The notes beneath the pieces are model-generated. The model ran no database searches, was not told the origin of the DNA, and saw only the letters and a program-made list of their open reading frames with translations. This document shows positions 44,298 through 52,838 of a stretch of DNA of 64,000 bases, in pieces (the stretch's first letter is position 1; each line of letters starts with the position of its first letter). The stretch spans positions 563,686 through 627,685 of the forward strand of contig CAVYZU010000001.1 of NCBI GenBank assembly GCA_963772965.1, read 5' to 3'. The stretch comes from AP-15 sp963772965 (GTDB taxonomy: Bacteria > Pseudomonadota > Alphaproteobacteria > ATCC43930 > CGMCC-115725). The translations under genes and the position numbers were made by a program.

Positions 44298-45293
44298 TCA
44301 GGCCCGGGTCACCGGCAGATCGGCGGCGGCACGCGGCCGGCCGCGGGTGCGAACCAAGACCTCCTCGACCAGTCCGACAATACCACGCGGCATAAAGATG
44401 ATGAACAAGATCAATAGAATACCGTAGATTGTATTGGCGGCGCCGATAAAGTGGATGCCAAAGGCAACGCGCAATCCCTCGTTCAACGCAATCGTAAACA
44501 ACGCACCGACAGTCGGCCCCAATAGCACATACATGCCGCCGGCGATCGCGGCAAAGACGATCTGCAACGAGACGGCCACACCCGAAACCGTCTCGGGGTT
44601 TACGTATTGAATGTATTGGGTCAGCAAGCTTCCGCCGAGGGCGGTCAGCGCGGCGCTGATCACGGTTACCCGCAATTTTTCGCGCATCACATCGATGCCG
44701 CCCGCTGCGGCAGCGGTTTCGTCTTCGGAGATTGCTTCGAGGGCGACGCGGGAAATGCTGCGATCGATCCACTGCCAGACAGCGAGACCGCCGATCCACA
44801 CCACCAGCGCTACCATGTAAAAATAGCTTTTTTGGGTGAATTGCAGCGCGTACCAGGAGTGACCGACCGTCTTCAAGGTCATGCCGAGCGAGCCACCGGT
44901 AAGATCGCGCGCTGCGATCAGGCTCAACAGAACGACCTGGCTCAATGCCAATGTCACCAGCGCGAAGTAATGGCCGACGACACGCAAGCGAAAAGAGGGA
45001 TAGCCGATCACCAGCGCCAGCAACACGGCAAACAGCATCCCCGCGGGGATGCCGAGCCACGGGGTCAGCCCGTAGAAATTCCACAGCAATGCCGGCAAAT
45101 AGGCGCCAACGCCAAGAAACGCCCCATGACCAAACGAGGTCAGCCCGAAACGCCCCATCATCGACCAGGCTGTGTAGACAAACCCCCAGATCAGGATCTG
45201 GATCGCGATGTGCAGCATGTATTCGGAGGCAACGAGCGGCAGCAGCGCCATCAAGACCAGCGTGGTTGCCCCCGCCAGACGGCCCGCATTCAT
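44298..45293 (-). CDS. livM: Branched-chain amino acid ABC transporter permease LivM
   Basis: 331 aa from the ATG that overlaps the livH stop (ATGA, 45290-45293); the longer frame to 45755 is a shadow. Eight or so hydrophobic segments, with the permease loop RAISED-like ALEAISEDETAAAAGGIDV (EAA-type motif contacting the ATPases) and GRFGLTSFGHGAFLGVGAYL near the start. Last gene of the liv operon, downstream of the IS-disrupted livH, so expression may be reduced by polarity. Confidence 0.92.
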   Translation of the reverse strand: MNAGRLAGATTLVLMALLPLVASEYMLHIAIQILIWGFVYTAWSMMGRFGLTSFGHGAFLGVGAYLPALLWNFYGLTPWLGIPAGMLFAVLLALVIGYPSFRLRVVGHYFALVTLALSQVVLLSLIAARDLTGGSLGMTLKTVGHSWYALQFTQKSYFYMVALVVWIGGLAVWQWIDRSISRVALEAISEDETAAAAGGIDVMREKLRVTVISAALTALGGSLLTQYIQYVNPETVSGVAVSLQIVFAAIAGGMYVLLGPTVGALFTIALNEGLRVAFGIHFIGAANTIYGILLILFIIFMPRGIVGLVEEVLVRTRGRPRAAADLPVTRA

Positions 45294-45933
45294 CGACCGA
45301 ACAGCCCTTGCGGGCGGACGAAGATCATGACGATGAACAATAGAAATGCCAGCACGTACGAAAACTCGATCGAGAAGTAATACCCGCCGATCGAGATGAT
45401 CTGGCTCATGATGAAGGCGGCAATAAACCCACCGATCATGTTGCCGAGGCCGCCCAGGACGCAAATCATAAAGGTGATCGGGCCAAAGGAATTGCCAATG
45501 AACGGGTGCACGTCGTATTGCAATACCAACAGGCACGACGCAAAGCCGGCGAGCCCACCGCCGATCGCCGAGGTGATGAAATAGATCCGCCGCTGGCTGA
45601 CCCCCATCAGCCCCATGATCTCGCGGTCTTGGGCAATGGCGCGGATCGCGGTGCCGAGATAGCTGCGGCTCAAAAACAAATAGAGCGCGCCGGCGCCGAC
45701 CAGGGCTGCGCCAAACGCCAGCAACCGCGCAAAACTGACGGAGAAATCTCCCCATTCGAGCAACGGCAGGCGCAGGCCGAGGTTGCGGAAATCAGTGCCG
45801 AACAGCAAGGTGGCGAGGCTTTGCAGGAAGAACAGCAAGCCGCCGGTCGCCAGCAGCTGGTTGATCGGCGGCGAGCCCAAAACCGGCTCGATAATCAGCA
45901 AATGAACCAATAATCCGAGCAGTGCCACACCTA
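45290..45933 (-). pseudogene. livH: livH 3' part, separated from its 5' part by an IS element
   Basis: C-terminal three quarters of the LivH permease: LLGLLVHLLIIEPVLGSPP, IRAIAQDREIMGLMGVS (EAA loop) and FVRPQGLFGR. Frame is intact to the stop, and GTG at 45928 could restart translation, but the first helices would be missing. Joins exactly to the piece at 47069-47281 when the element and one TA are removed: AAIL then GVALLG read continuously. Confidence 0.93.
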
Positions 45934-47068
45934 GTGGTATGACCGAAACACAAGATTCCCTCAGTCGAGCTTTTGCGTCATGATGCTGCGATGCGCAGCG
46001 ATGTTGAAGTCCGGCTTGGGCCGGGGGATCGGGAGCGGCTTGAGGCAGTGGTGGGCGATCGCAATGCTGTCCAGAAGCATGTGTGGCGAGCGCGGATCAT
46101 CCTGGCCACGGCAGAAGGCTGCGGCACCGCCGAGGTGATGCGCCGGGCCGGCGTGTCGAAACCCTGCGTGTGGCGCTGGCAGCGCCGCTTCATGGAGGCG
46201 GGGGTCGATGGCCTGTTGCACGACAAGACGCGCAAGCCCGGCAAAGCGCCGATCCCCGAGCCGGTCGTCGGGCGATTGATCGCGCTCACGCTCGGCGCGC
46301 CACCCGGCGAGACCACCCATTGGACGAGCCGCGCGATGGCCGACGCCATGGGGCTGGCGGTCAGCACCGTGCAAAAGATCTGGCGCGCCCATGGTCTCGC
46401 CCCGCATCGGTTGCAGGTCTTCAAACTCAGCCGCGACCCGCAGTTTGCCGCCAGGCTGCGCGATGTCGTGGGCCTTTACGTCGACCCTCCGGCGCACAGC
46501 CTGGTGCTGTCGGTCGATGAGAAGAGCCAGATCCAGGCGCTCGACCGCACTCAGCCGGGGTTGCCGATCAAGCAAGGCCGCGCCGGGACAATGACCCATG
46601 ATTATATCCGCAACGGCACGACCACCCTGTTTGCCGCCCTCAATGTGCTCGACGGCACGGTCATCGGGCAGTGCATGCAGCGCCACCGGCACCAGGAATT
46701 CCTGCGCTTTCTCAATCGCCTCGAGCGCGACATCCCAGCCGGCCGACTGGTCCACGTGATCCTTGACAATTACGGCAGCCACAAGCACCCCAAAGTCAGG
46801 GCTTGGCTGGCCCGGCACCCGCGCTGGACGTTCCACTTCACCCCCACCTCGGCATCCTGGCTCAACGCCGTCGAGGGCTTTTTTGCCAAGCTAACCCGCC
46901 GGCGATTGCAACGCGGCGTGTTTCACTCCCTCGTCGACCTCCAGGCCGCGATCAACCGTTACCTTGCCCAACACAACCACAGTCCAAAGCCGTTCACCTG
47001 GACCGCCGACCCCGACCGCATCATCGCCGCCGCCAACCGCGGGTACCAAGTGTTAGATTTCGATCCAC
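45934..47068 (+). mobile_element. IS630-family insertion sequence in livH
   Basis: 1135-bp element bounded by TA dinucleotides (45932-45933 and 47069-47070), the target duplication of the IS630/Tc1 group. Ends are imperfect inverted repeats: left GTGGTATGACCGAAACAC and right (reversed) GTGGATCGAAATCTAACAC. Contains one transposase gene. Confidence 0.93.
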
Positions 47069-47118
47069 TAGGATCGCGGCCACGCAGGCGAGCACAAGCG
47101 GCCAGTGGAAGAAGCTAA
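45991..47118 (+). CDS. IS630-family transposase
   Basis: 375 aa from ATG at 45991 (TTG 45973 alternative). N-terminal helix-turn-helix pair (AEVMRRAGVSKPCVWRWQRR; TSRAMADAMGLAVSTVQKIW), then the DDE catalytic core: LVLSVDEKSQIQALDR, VHVILDNYGSHKHPKV and TSASWLNAVEGFFAKLTRR. The frame has no stop before the element's right end at 47068 and continues 50 nt into livH, ending at 47118, so about 16 C-terminal residues come from the target gene. Confidence 0.93.
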   Translation: MRSDVEVRLGPGDRERLEAVVGDRNAVQKHVWRARIILATAEGCGTAEVMRRAGVSKPCVWRWQRRFMEAGVDGLLHDKTRKPGKAPIPEPVVGRLIALTLGAPPGETTHWTSRAMADAMGLAVSTVQKIWRAHGLAPHRLQVFKLSRDPQFAARLRDVVGLYVDPPAHSLVLSVDEKSQIQALDRTQPGLPIKQGRAGTMTHDYIRNGTTTLFAALNVLDGTVIGQCMQRHRHQEFLRFLNRLERDIPAGRLVHVILDNYGSHKHPKVRAWLARHPRWTFHFTPTSASWLNAVEGFFAKLTRRRLQRGVFHSLVDLQAAINRYLAQHNHSPKPFTWTADPDRIIAAANRGYQVLDFDPLGSRPRRRAQAASGRS

Positions 47119-47281
47119 ACAGCCAATAGATCGTATACATGCCGCACATGACGAGTTCGCCGTAAGCGATCCAAACGACGTCGATGACGCCAAAGATCAG
47201 ATTGAGGCCGAGCGCCAGCAGCGCCAAGACGCCGCCGAGCAAAATCCCGTCGACAATCGCATCAAGCAGAAAGATGTCCAT
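47069..47281 (-). pseudogene. livH: livH 5' part, cut by an IS element
   Basis: Start of the branched-chain amino acid permease LivH: MDIFLLDAIVDGILLGGVLA, LNLIFGVIDVVWIAYGELVM and LVLACVAAIL, ending at the IS630 insertion. The two parts together give 855 nt (284 aa), normal for LivH. Begins 7 nt after livF. Import through this transporter is probably lost or impaired. Confidence 0.93.
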
Positions 47282-47288
47282 TTAGCGG

Positions 47289-48035
47289 CTAGAGACCCAT
47301 ATAGGCGCGGCGGATGGCGTCGTTGCGGCGCAGTTCGGCAGCGCTCCCCGACAGGCGGATATGCCCGGCTTCGATCAAGTAGGCGCGATCGACGAGATCG
47401 AGCACCTGCTGAACATTTTGCTCGACAATCAGCACGGTGAACCCTTCGCCACGGATGCGGCGGACGAGATCGAATACTTGTTCGACGGCGAGCGGCGCGA
47501 GACCCGCCGAGGGTTCGTCCATCAGTAGCAGCTTCGGCTTCGACATCAGCGCGCGGCCGATCGCGCACATCTGCTGCTCGCCACCCGACATCGTCCCGGC
47601 GAGTTGATGGCGCCGCTCGGCGAGGCGTGGAAATAAGTCGTAGACCCAGCTGAGGCGCTCGGCGAAATGCGGCCGCGCCGAGCCGATGAAAGCGCCCATG
47701 CGCAGGTTTTCTTCGACCGTCAGCCGCGCGAACAGCCGCCGGTTTTCCGGGACATGGGCGATCCCGGCGGCAACGATGCGATATGCCGGCAGCTCGGTCA
47801 GAGCACGGCCGTCGAGCGCCACCGAACCGCTTTGCGCCGGCAGCAGACCCGAGATCACGCGCATCAAGGTGGTTTTGCCGGCGCCATTAGGCCCGATGAC
47901 CGCGACCGCTTCGCCGGAATTGATCGATAACGATACCGCGAACAACGCCTGAAACGAGCCATAGCCGGCCGAAATCCCGGATAACGCCAGTAGCGGCGCT
48001 GCTCCGGGCGAAGATATCGGTTCAGCCGTGGCCAT
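47289..48035 (-). CDS. livF: Branched-chain amino acid ABC transporter ATPase LivF
   Basis: 248 aa from ATG at 48035 (MATAEPISS). Walker A GPNGAGKTT, Q-loop PENRRLF, signature MSGGEQQM, Walker B LLLMDEPSAGLAP and switch IVEQNVQQ are all present. Overlaps livG by 14 nt. Confidence 0.95.
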   Translation of the reverse strand: MATAEPISSPGAAPLLALSGISAGYGSFQALFAVSLSINSGEAVAVIGPNGAGKTTLMRVISGLLPAQSGSVALDGRALTELPAYRIVAAGIAHVPENRRLFARLTVEENLRMGAFIGSARPHFAERLSWVYDLFPRLAERRHQLAGTMSGGEQQMCAIGRALMSKPKLLLMDEPSAGLAPLAVEQVFDLVRRIRGEGFTVLIVEQNVQQVLDLVDRAYLIEAGHIRLSGSAAELRRNDAIRRAYMGL

Positions 48036-48753
48036 GACCGCGGCCGAGGTAGACTTCGGTGACGCGCTCGTCGCGCGCAGCGGCATCGGGCCGCCCGTCA
48101 AAAATCTTTTCGCCGTGGTCGAGAACGATGACCCGGTCGACGATGCGCATCAGCACACCCATGATGTGCTCGACCCAAATGATCGTGATTCCGAGCCGTT
48201 TGCGGATCTCTTCGAGCATCCCGGCGGCGCGTTCCATTTCCGCGGCATCGAGCCCGCCGAGGCTCTCGTCGGCAAGCAGCAAGCGCGGCTCGGTCGCGAG
48301 CGCACGGGCGAGTTCGAGCTTTTTGAGCGCGGCGGCGCCGAGCCCTTGCGTTGTTGCTCCCTCTTCCGCCGGCAATCCGACGAGATCGAGCGCCCGGACG
48401 GCGCGGCGCTCGGCTTCGCCACGGGTAACATGGCCGCCTTGCGCGTAATAGGCCGGCAATGCCACGTTCTCGCGCAGGCTGAGCTTGCGGAACGGGCGCG
48501 GGATCTGAAAAGTGCGTGCAAGCCCAAGCCGGCACACGCGATGTGCCGAGAGCCCGGCGATCTCGCGGCTTTCGAAGCGGATCGATCCGGCCGAAGGCGG
48601 TAATGAGCCGGCGACGAGGTTGAACGTTGTCGTCTTCCCCGAGCCGTTGGGCCCGATCAGGCCCAAGATCTCACCCTTCTGGACAGTGAAATCGACCCCG
48701 TTGACCGCGACAAACCCGCCAAACCGTTTGGTCAGGCCAGCAACTTCGAGCAC
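48022..48753 (-). CDS. livG: Branched-chain amino acid ABC transporter ATPase LivG
   Basis: 243 aa from GTG at 48753, one nt after the livK-like stop; the longer frame upstream is a shadow. Walker A GPNGSGKTTTFN, the LivG-type ARTFQIPRPF Q-loop block, signature region LGAAALKKLELARALA (a degenerate signature, usual for LivG-like proteins), Walker B LLLADESLGGLD and switch IWVEHIMGVLM. The D-loop has SLGGLD where AGLN is common. Confidence 0.93.
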   Translation of the reverse strand: MLEVAGLTKRFGGFVAVNGVDFTVQKGEILGLIGPNGSGKTTTFNLVAGSLPPSAGSIRFESREIAGLSAHRVCRLGLARTFQIPRPFRKLSLRENVALPAYYAQGGHVTRGEAERRAVRALDLVGLPAEEGATTQGLGAAALKKLELARALATEPRLLLADESLGGLDAAEMERAAGMLEEIRKRLGITIIWVEHIMGVLMRIVDRVIVLDHGEKIFDGRPDAAARDERVTEVYLGRGHGHG

Positions 48754-48754
48754 C

Positions 48755-50071
48755 TCAACCCATCGCGTAAGGGGACGAGGCCGGTAATGGCATGACCGGC
48801 CCGGCGGTGCTGATTTGGCTCGGCCAGACGACGGTGATGTCCTTCCCGCGATTTTGCATGACGACCGGCAAGGCCCGAAGATTTTGTCCGGCCATGACAT
48901 CCTCGGGAGGGGCGAATTTGACCCCATAGCCCTGCAGGGTGCCGCCGAGCGGGACATCGACTTCGAGCGCCGCCTGGCGCACCGCATCGGGATCGGCCCC
49001 ACCATATTTGCCGACCGCGATGGGCAATACTTTGGCGAGCAAAATCCAGGTGTTGTTAAAGCCCATCGACACATGGGTCGGGACTTCAGTCGCCTGGGTC
49101 TTGGCCTTGTAGCCGTCAACCATTGTCGTGATCAGTTCGCCGATCCCCGAGGCCAATTTTTTTGGATCGAGAATTTGTGCCGGGGCCGGGTCGATGTTGA
49201 AGAAATCATCGACATCGGGGCCAAAGGTCGCACGCAATTTGTCCAGCTGACTGTAGCCAGCGCCGTTGCCGATCAAGGTTTTGAAATGCAGCCCCGCCTC
49301 GCGCGACTGGCGCAGGAACAGGGTGATATCGGGGTTGTAGCCGGCGTGGATGATCACGTCCGGATGCGCACGCTTCAGTTTCGTCACGAGGGAGGACAAG
49401 TCGGGAGCGCTCGCCGAATAGGATTCCTTCAGCACGATCTTGCCGACATGCTTTTCGTCGGAAAAGCGCTGGTCGGCTTGCTGTACGCCGGTGCCGTAGG
49501 GGCCGTCCTCGTCGATCAGCGCGATTTTGAGGTCGGCGGGTTCGATCCCGAGCTTCGGCTTGCTGGTTTCGCCAAGCAGCGAGATCGCTGCCTCGCCATA
49601 GGCGTCCGATTGGGTTGTCGGGCGAAAAACATAGCGTAGATGACGGTTTTTAAGGACCGCGGTGGCGATCGCACTGTTGATCCACAAAATCTTCTTTGCT
49701 TCGTCGACTTTGGCGGCGAGCGGCACCGCCTGCGCACTCGAATACACACCGAGGATGATGTCGACTTTTTCCTGAGCAATCAGGCGCTCGGTCTCATTGA
49801 TCGCGACGTCGACCTTGCTCTGCGAGTCGGCGTTGACCGGTTCGATCTTGTACTTGCCGAGCACGCCGCCTTGGCCGTTGACGTAATCGATCGCGAGCCG
49901 CGCTCCGATCGACAGCGGGACCGAACCGGCGCCAGCAAACGGCCCGGAGAGGTCGTGCAATAGCCCGATACGGATCGTCTTCTGCTGGGCGAATACCCGG
50001 CCCAGCGGCATCGCACCAGCAGCCAGCGCCGCCGCGGCGCCGACCAGCAAACTCCGTCTTCGCATCCTCAC
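48755..50071 (-). CDS. Periplasmic amino-acid-binding protein (LivK-like, Leu/Ile/Val-binding family)
   Basis: 438 aa. The signal peptide has RMRRRSLLVGAAAALAAGA, resembling a twin-arginine or Sec signal, cleaved after RVFAQ. Type I periplasmic-binding fold: IRIGLLHDLSGPFAGAG, NGQGGVLGKYKIEPVNAD, VDIILGVYSSAQAVPLAAK and ALIDEDGPYGTGVQQ. Length and order fit ABC-type aliphatic amino acid or amide receptors; the true ligand could be another organic acid. First gene of the operon. Confidence 0.93.
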   Translation of the reverse strand: MRMRRRSLLVGAAAALAAGAMPLGRVFAQQKTIRIGLLHDLSGPFAGAGSVPLSIGARLAIDYVNGQGGVLGKYKIEPVNADSQSKVDVAINETERLIAQEKVDIILGVYSSAQAVPLAAKVDEAKKILWINSAIATAVLKNRHLRYVFRPTTQSDAYGEAAISLLGETSKPKLGIEPADLKIALIDEDGPYGTGVQQADQRFSDEKHVGKIVLKESYSASAPDLSSLVTKLKRAHPDVIIHAGYNPDITLFLRQSREAGLHFKTLIGNGAGYSQLDKLRATFGPDVDDFFNIDPAPAQILDPKKLASGIGELITTMVDGYKAKTQATEVPTHVSMGFNNTWILLAKVLPIAVGKYGGADPDAVRQAALEVDVPLGGTLQGYGVKFAPPEDVMAGQNLRALPVVMQNRGKDITVVWPSQISTAGPVMPLPASSPYAMG

Positions 50072-50224
50072 TCCCCGTCAAATGTCCCGCGCCTGAGCTT
50101 TTGCGGCGGCGCATTTCTTTGCAAAGTCCCCGGCATGTCAAACGGATTTGCGGCGTACGGGTTCGGACCGAAGCTCTCGGTGTACGCCGCGGATATCCTG
50201 AGAAGCTCGTGATCCCGACTGGCT

Positions 50225-50785
50225 TTACGCGCGCGCCCGCTCTCTGCGGTTGGCTTGCAGTCGCTCGATCCGCGCGGTCATCTCCGGTCCGGGCCAGTCT
50301 TCGAGCAGCCACGCGGGCAGCGGGTCGTCCTTACTGCTGATCGGTAAGGCCTCGTCCTCGTCGCCACGGCCGTCGGCGAACGATTGCAGCGCGTATGGCA
50401 TCTCGAAATAGATTTCGAGGGAATTGCCATCCGGATCGGCAAAATAAACACTGCGCTGGCTGATGTGGTCGGTCGCGCGCATGATCTCGACCCCGTTCTC
50501 GACGAGATGCTGGTAGGCATCCCGCAAGGCGGCATAACTGCCGACCTGAAAGGCGATGTGGCCGAGCCCGATCTGGTCGCGTCGCGGCCGCGGCGCCCCG
50601 TCCGGGGTGGCGTGCTGGACGAGGTCGATAGTATGGAAGTGGTCACCCAAAGTCATGAACACGCCGCCATGCTCGGGGTCTTCTTCGGAAACGACGAAAC
50701 CGAGGATGTCGCGATAAAACCGCTTCGAGGCCTCCTCGTCGGCGACGCGCAACAACACATGGCCGATGCCGTTTAATTTGATCAA
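50225..50785 (-). CDS. VOC-family (glyoxalase/dioxygenase fold) protein
   Basis: 186 aa with one full VOC module pair: LNGIGHVLLRVADEEASKRF, DHFHTIDLVQH, IGLGHIAFQVGSYAALRDAY and ISQRSVYFADPDGNSLEIYF. Metal ligands His, His and Glu look complete. The 50-residue C-terminal extension has DDPLPAWLLEDWPGPE. Possibly an extradiol-type dioxygenase. Monocistronic, between the liv operon and the marR gene. Confidence 0.85.
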   Translation of the reverse strand: MIKLNGIGHVLLRVADEEASKRFYRDILGFVVSEEDPEHGGVFMTLGDHFHTIDLVQHATPDGAPRPRRDQIGLGHIAFQVGSYAALRDAYQHLVENGVEIMRATDHISQRSVYFADPDGNSLEIYFEMPYALQSFADGRGDEDEALPISSKDDPLPAWLLEDWPGPEMTARIERLQANRRERARA

Positions 50786-50879
50786 GGCACCCTCCTAATC
50801 GGGTTCAAACAAACTGCGGCGGAAATTAAGCCCAGCATCCGCCGGCTGCAAGCGCAGGCCTTGATAAGCCAAATCCTGT

Positions 50880-51320
50880 TCACGACAAAGCGCGCAGTTG
50901 AGCGCGCAATTCGTCGGCGCTGGGAACAAGCCGTTCGATCGCGGCGTGATTGTCGCGCCAAACCGGGACGGCCGCCGCCAGCAATTCTTGGCCAGCGGGG
51001 GTCAGGCGGAGGCGCCGGGTGCGCTTGTCGGCTTTGTCAACTGCGACCTCGACCAGCCCGCGGCGTTCGAGCGGCTTGAGGTTGGCGGTGAGGGTCGTGC
51101 GGTCCATCGCCAGCAGCCGCGCAACATCGCCGATCTTGGGCGGCTGCGACCGATTGAGCGACATCAGCAGCGAAAACTGGCCATTGGTCAGATCGAGCGC
51201 GCGAAGCGCCTGGTCGAACCGCCGCCCGACGGCGCGCGCCGCCCGCTGGAGGTGCAGACACAGACAAGCATCGCGAACCAGAAGGGTGATCTCGTAGCAA
51301 GTTCCTTCGCTGCTTGACAT
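50880..51320 (-). CDS. MarR-family transcriptional regulator
   Basis: 146 aa from ATG at 51320 (MSSSEGTCYEITLL); the 50 residues upstream in frame are not expected. Winged helix-turn-helix: LTNGQFSLLMSLNRSQPPKI, DVARLLAMDRTTLTANLKPL, the recognition helix, and the wing EVAVDKADKRTRRLRLTPAG. Contains cysteines in ACLCLHLQ, possibly redox- or ligand-sensing. Divergent from a VOC gene, which is the likely target. Confidence 0.9.
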   Translation of the reverse strand: MSSSEGTCYEITLLVRDACLCLHLQRAARAVGRRFDQALRALDLTNGQFSLLMSLNRSQPPKIGDVARLLAMDRTTLTANLKPLERRGLVEVAVDKADKRTRRLRLTPAGQELLAAAVPVWRDNHAAIERLVPSADELRAQLRALS

Positions 51321-51332
51321 GCGTGATGATAG

Positions 51333-51344
51333 GTTGGTATCAAC
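51333..51344. promoter_or_regulatory. Candidate MarR operator GTTGGTATCAAC
   Basis: A short inverted repeat (GTTG / CAAC around GTAT) lies 13 nt before the marR start codon in the divergent interval; MarR proteins often bind TTG-N-CAA type palindromes. The arms are only 4 nt. Confidence 0.35.
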
Positions 51345-51449
51345 GTGTCTGTCAATGCGAACAATGCCGATTGATGCGGCGGACGGCCGAGCCGGCCTCC
51401 TGCCGCCGATTATGGCATCGCCGACGGGAGAAGCAGGAAAGGAAATCGA

Positions 51450-51818
51450 ATGGGCAACCCGGTGGTTCATTGGGAGTTGATGTCAAAGGATCCGGAAAAG
51501 GCGGCGGCCTTTTACGAAAAGATCTTTGGCTGGAAGGTTCAGCACCACCCGGAATTGAACTATCGCATTGTCGAAACCGGGGCCGAGGGCGGGATTAACG
51601 GCGGGATCGTCAAGCCCGACCGCGAGGAACCGTGGCCCGGCAATATGCTCTTCTACATCGCCGTCGACGATCTTGCCGCCTACCGCGAGAAAATCATGGC
51701 CGCCGGCGGCAAGATCCACCTCGAGGAACAGGCGGTGCCGGGCATGGGCTCGTTCGCGCTCTTTACGGATCCCGAGGGGCGGATGATGGGGCTGTGGAAG
51801 TCGGCGACGCCGGCTTGA
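51450..51818 (+). CDS. VOC-family protein, short
   Basis: 122 aa. VHWELMSKDPEKAAAFYEKI opens the first betaalpha-beta-beta-beta module, and MLFYIAVDDLAAYREKIMAA the second; FALFTDPEGRMMGLWK closes it. Similar short proteins act in glyoxal or antibiotic detoxification. Divergent from marR, with the DGPF gene 30 nt downstream. Confidence 0.86.
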   Translation: MGNPVVHWELMSKDPEKAAAFYEKIFGWKVQHHPELNYRIVETGAEGGINGGIVKPDREEPWPGNMLFYIAVDDLAAYREKIMAAGGKIHLEEQAVPGMGSFALFTDPEGRMMGLWKSATPA

Positions 51819-51848
51819 GGCAGACACAATAGTTAAACGGAGCGGAAA

Positions 51849-52268
51849 ATGCGTTTCATGCTGCTGGTCAGGGCCAATCGCGACAGCGAAGCGGGCGTGA
51901 TGCCCAGCCAGGAACTGATCGAGGCGATGTTCAAGTTCAACGAGGAAATGGCCAACGCCGGCGTAATGCTAGCCGCCGAAGGCTTGCAATCAAGCGCGAA
52001 CGGAGCTCGCATCTCGTATTCGGGCAGCAAGCGCAGCGTCGTCGACGGTCCGTTCGATGCCGACGAGCTGATCGCCGGCTATTGGATGATCAACGTCGGA
52101 TCAAAACAAGAAGCAATCGAGTGGGCCAAACGCGCGCCCTTCATCGATGGCGTCGTCGAACTCCGCCAAGTGTTCGAAATGGATGATTTTGGTCCCACTC
52201 TCACGCCCGAGATGCGGGAGGCTGAAGATCGCATGCGGGCTCAGCTCGCGGCGAAGAACGTTTCCTGA
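51849..52268 (+). CDS. YciI/DGPF-family protein
   Basis: 139 aa ferredoxin-like fold. The start MRFMLLVRANRDSEAGVMPS and the eponymous DGPFDADELIAGYWMI block are present, and the conserved His-Asp pair of YciI enzymes is not obvious. DGPF proteins commonly occur next to VOC genes and extracytoplasmic sigma factors; here no sigma factor is seen. Confidence 0.88.
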   Translation: MRFMLLVRANRDSEAGVMPSQELIEAMFKFNEEMANAGVMLAAEGLQSSANGARISYSGSKRSVVDGPFDADELIAGYWMINVGSKQEAIEWAKRAPFIDGVVELRQVFEMDDFGPTLTPEMREAEDRMRAQLAAKNVS

Positions 52269-52319
52269 CCCTCGTCGATCGCGACGCACCCAACCCGATA
52301 CCTACAGCAGGAGCAAAGA

Positions 52320-52736
52320 ATGCAGCTGAACCCGTATCTTAGTTTTGACGGCCGCTGCGAGGCCGCATTCAAGTTCTATGAAAAGGCCCTCGGTGGGAAA
52401 ATTGTCGCGATGATGACCTACGCCGAGACGCCAATGAAGGAGCAGATGCCGGCGGAACAGCATGGCAAGATCGTCCATGCTCGGCTGACCGTCGGCGACG
52501 AGGTGCTGATGGGCGGCGACGCGCCTCCCGGCCGCTACGAACCGCCAAAAGGGATGACGGTGACGCTGGGCATCGACGACCCCGCTGAGGCCGAGCGAGT
52601 ATTCACGGAATTATCCGAGGGCGCCACGATCACCATGCCGATCGCGGAGACCTTCTGGGCGCGTCGCTTTGGCATGCTTGTCGACCGGTTTGGCATACCC
52701 TGGATGGTCAACTGCGAGCACGTTTTCCGTGTCTGA
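52320..52736 (+). CDS. PhnB-like VOC-family protein
   Basis: 138 aa, PhnB/3-demethylubiquinone-9-type fold: MQLNPYLSFDGRCEAAFKFY, then VHARLTVGDEVLMGGDAPPG, GMTVTLGIDDPAEAERVFTE and WARRFGMLVDRFGIPWMVNC. CAGGAG lies 5-10 nt before the ATG. Third VOC-fold gene of this neighbourhood; function unknown. Confidence 0.87.
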   Translation: MQLNPYLSFDGRCEAAFKFYEKALGGKIVAMMTYAETPMKEQMPAEQHGKIVHARLTVGDEVLMGGDAPPGRYEPPKGMTVTLGIDDPAEAERVFTELSEGATITMPIAETFWARRFGMLVDRFGIPWMVNCEHVFRV

Positions 52737-52838
52737 TCGGGGTGATGACCGGGTGGGTGAACCCCGTCCGGCTCGCCTTGGCCGCTTACGCGTGCCATTA
52801 TCCGCGGCGTCGACCCCCGCAGGCAAAGGCGAGAACCA

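Noticed and set aside
44298..45755. Longer livM start that would add about 150 residues
   Set aside because: The extra part is Arg-rich and overlaps the livH coding frame; the ATG coupled to the livH stop gives a normal LivM.
48754..49119. N-terminal extension of livG
   Set aside because: It lies inside the binding-protein gene in another frame; the GTG at 48753 starts the conserved ABC domain.
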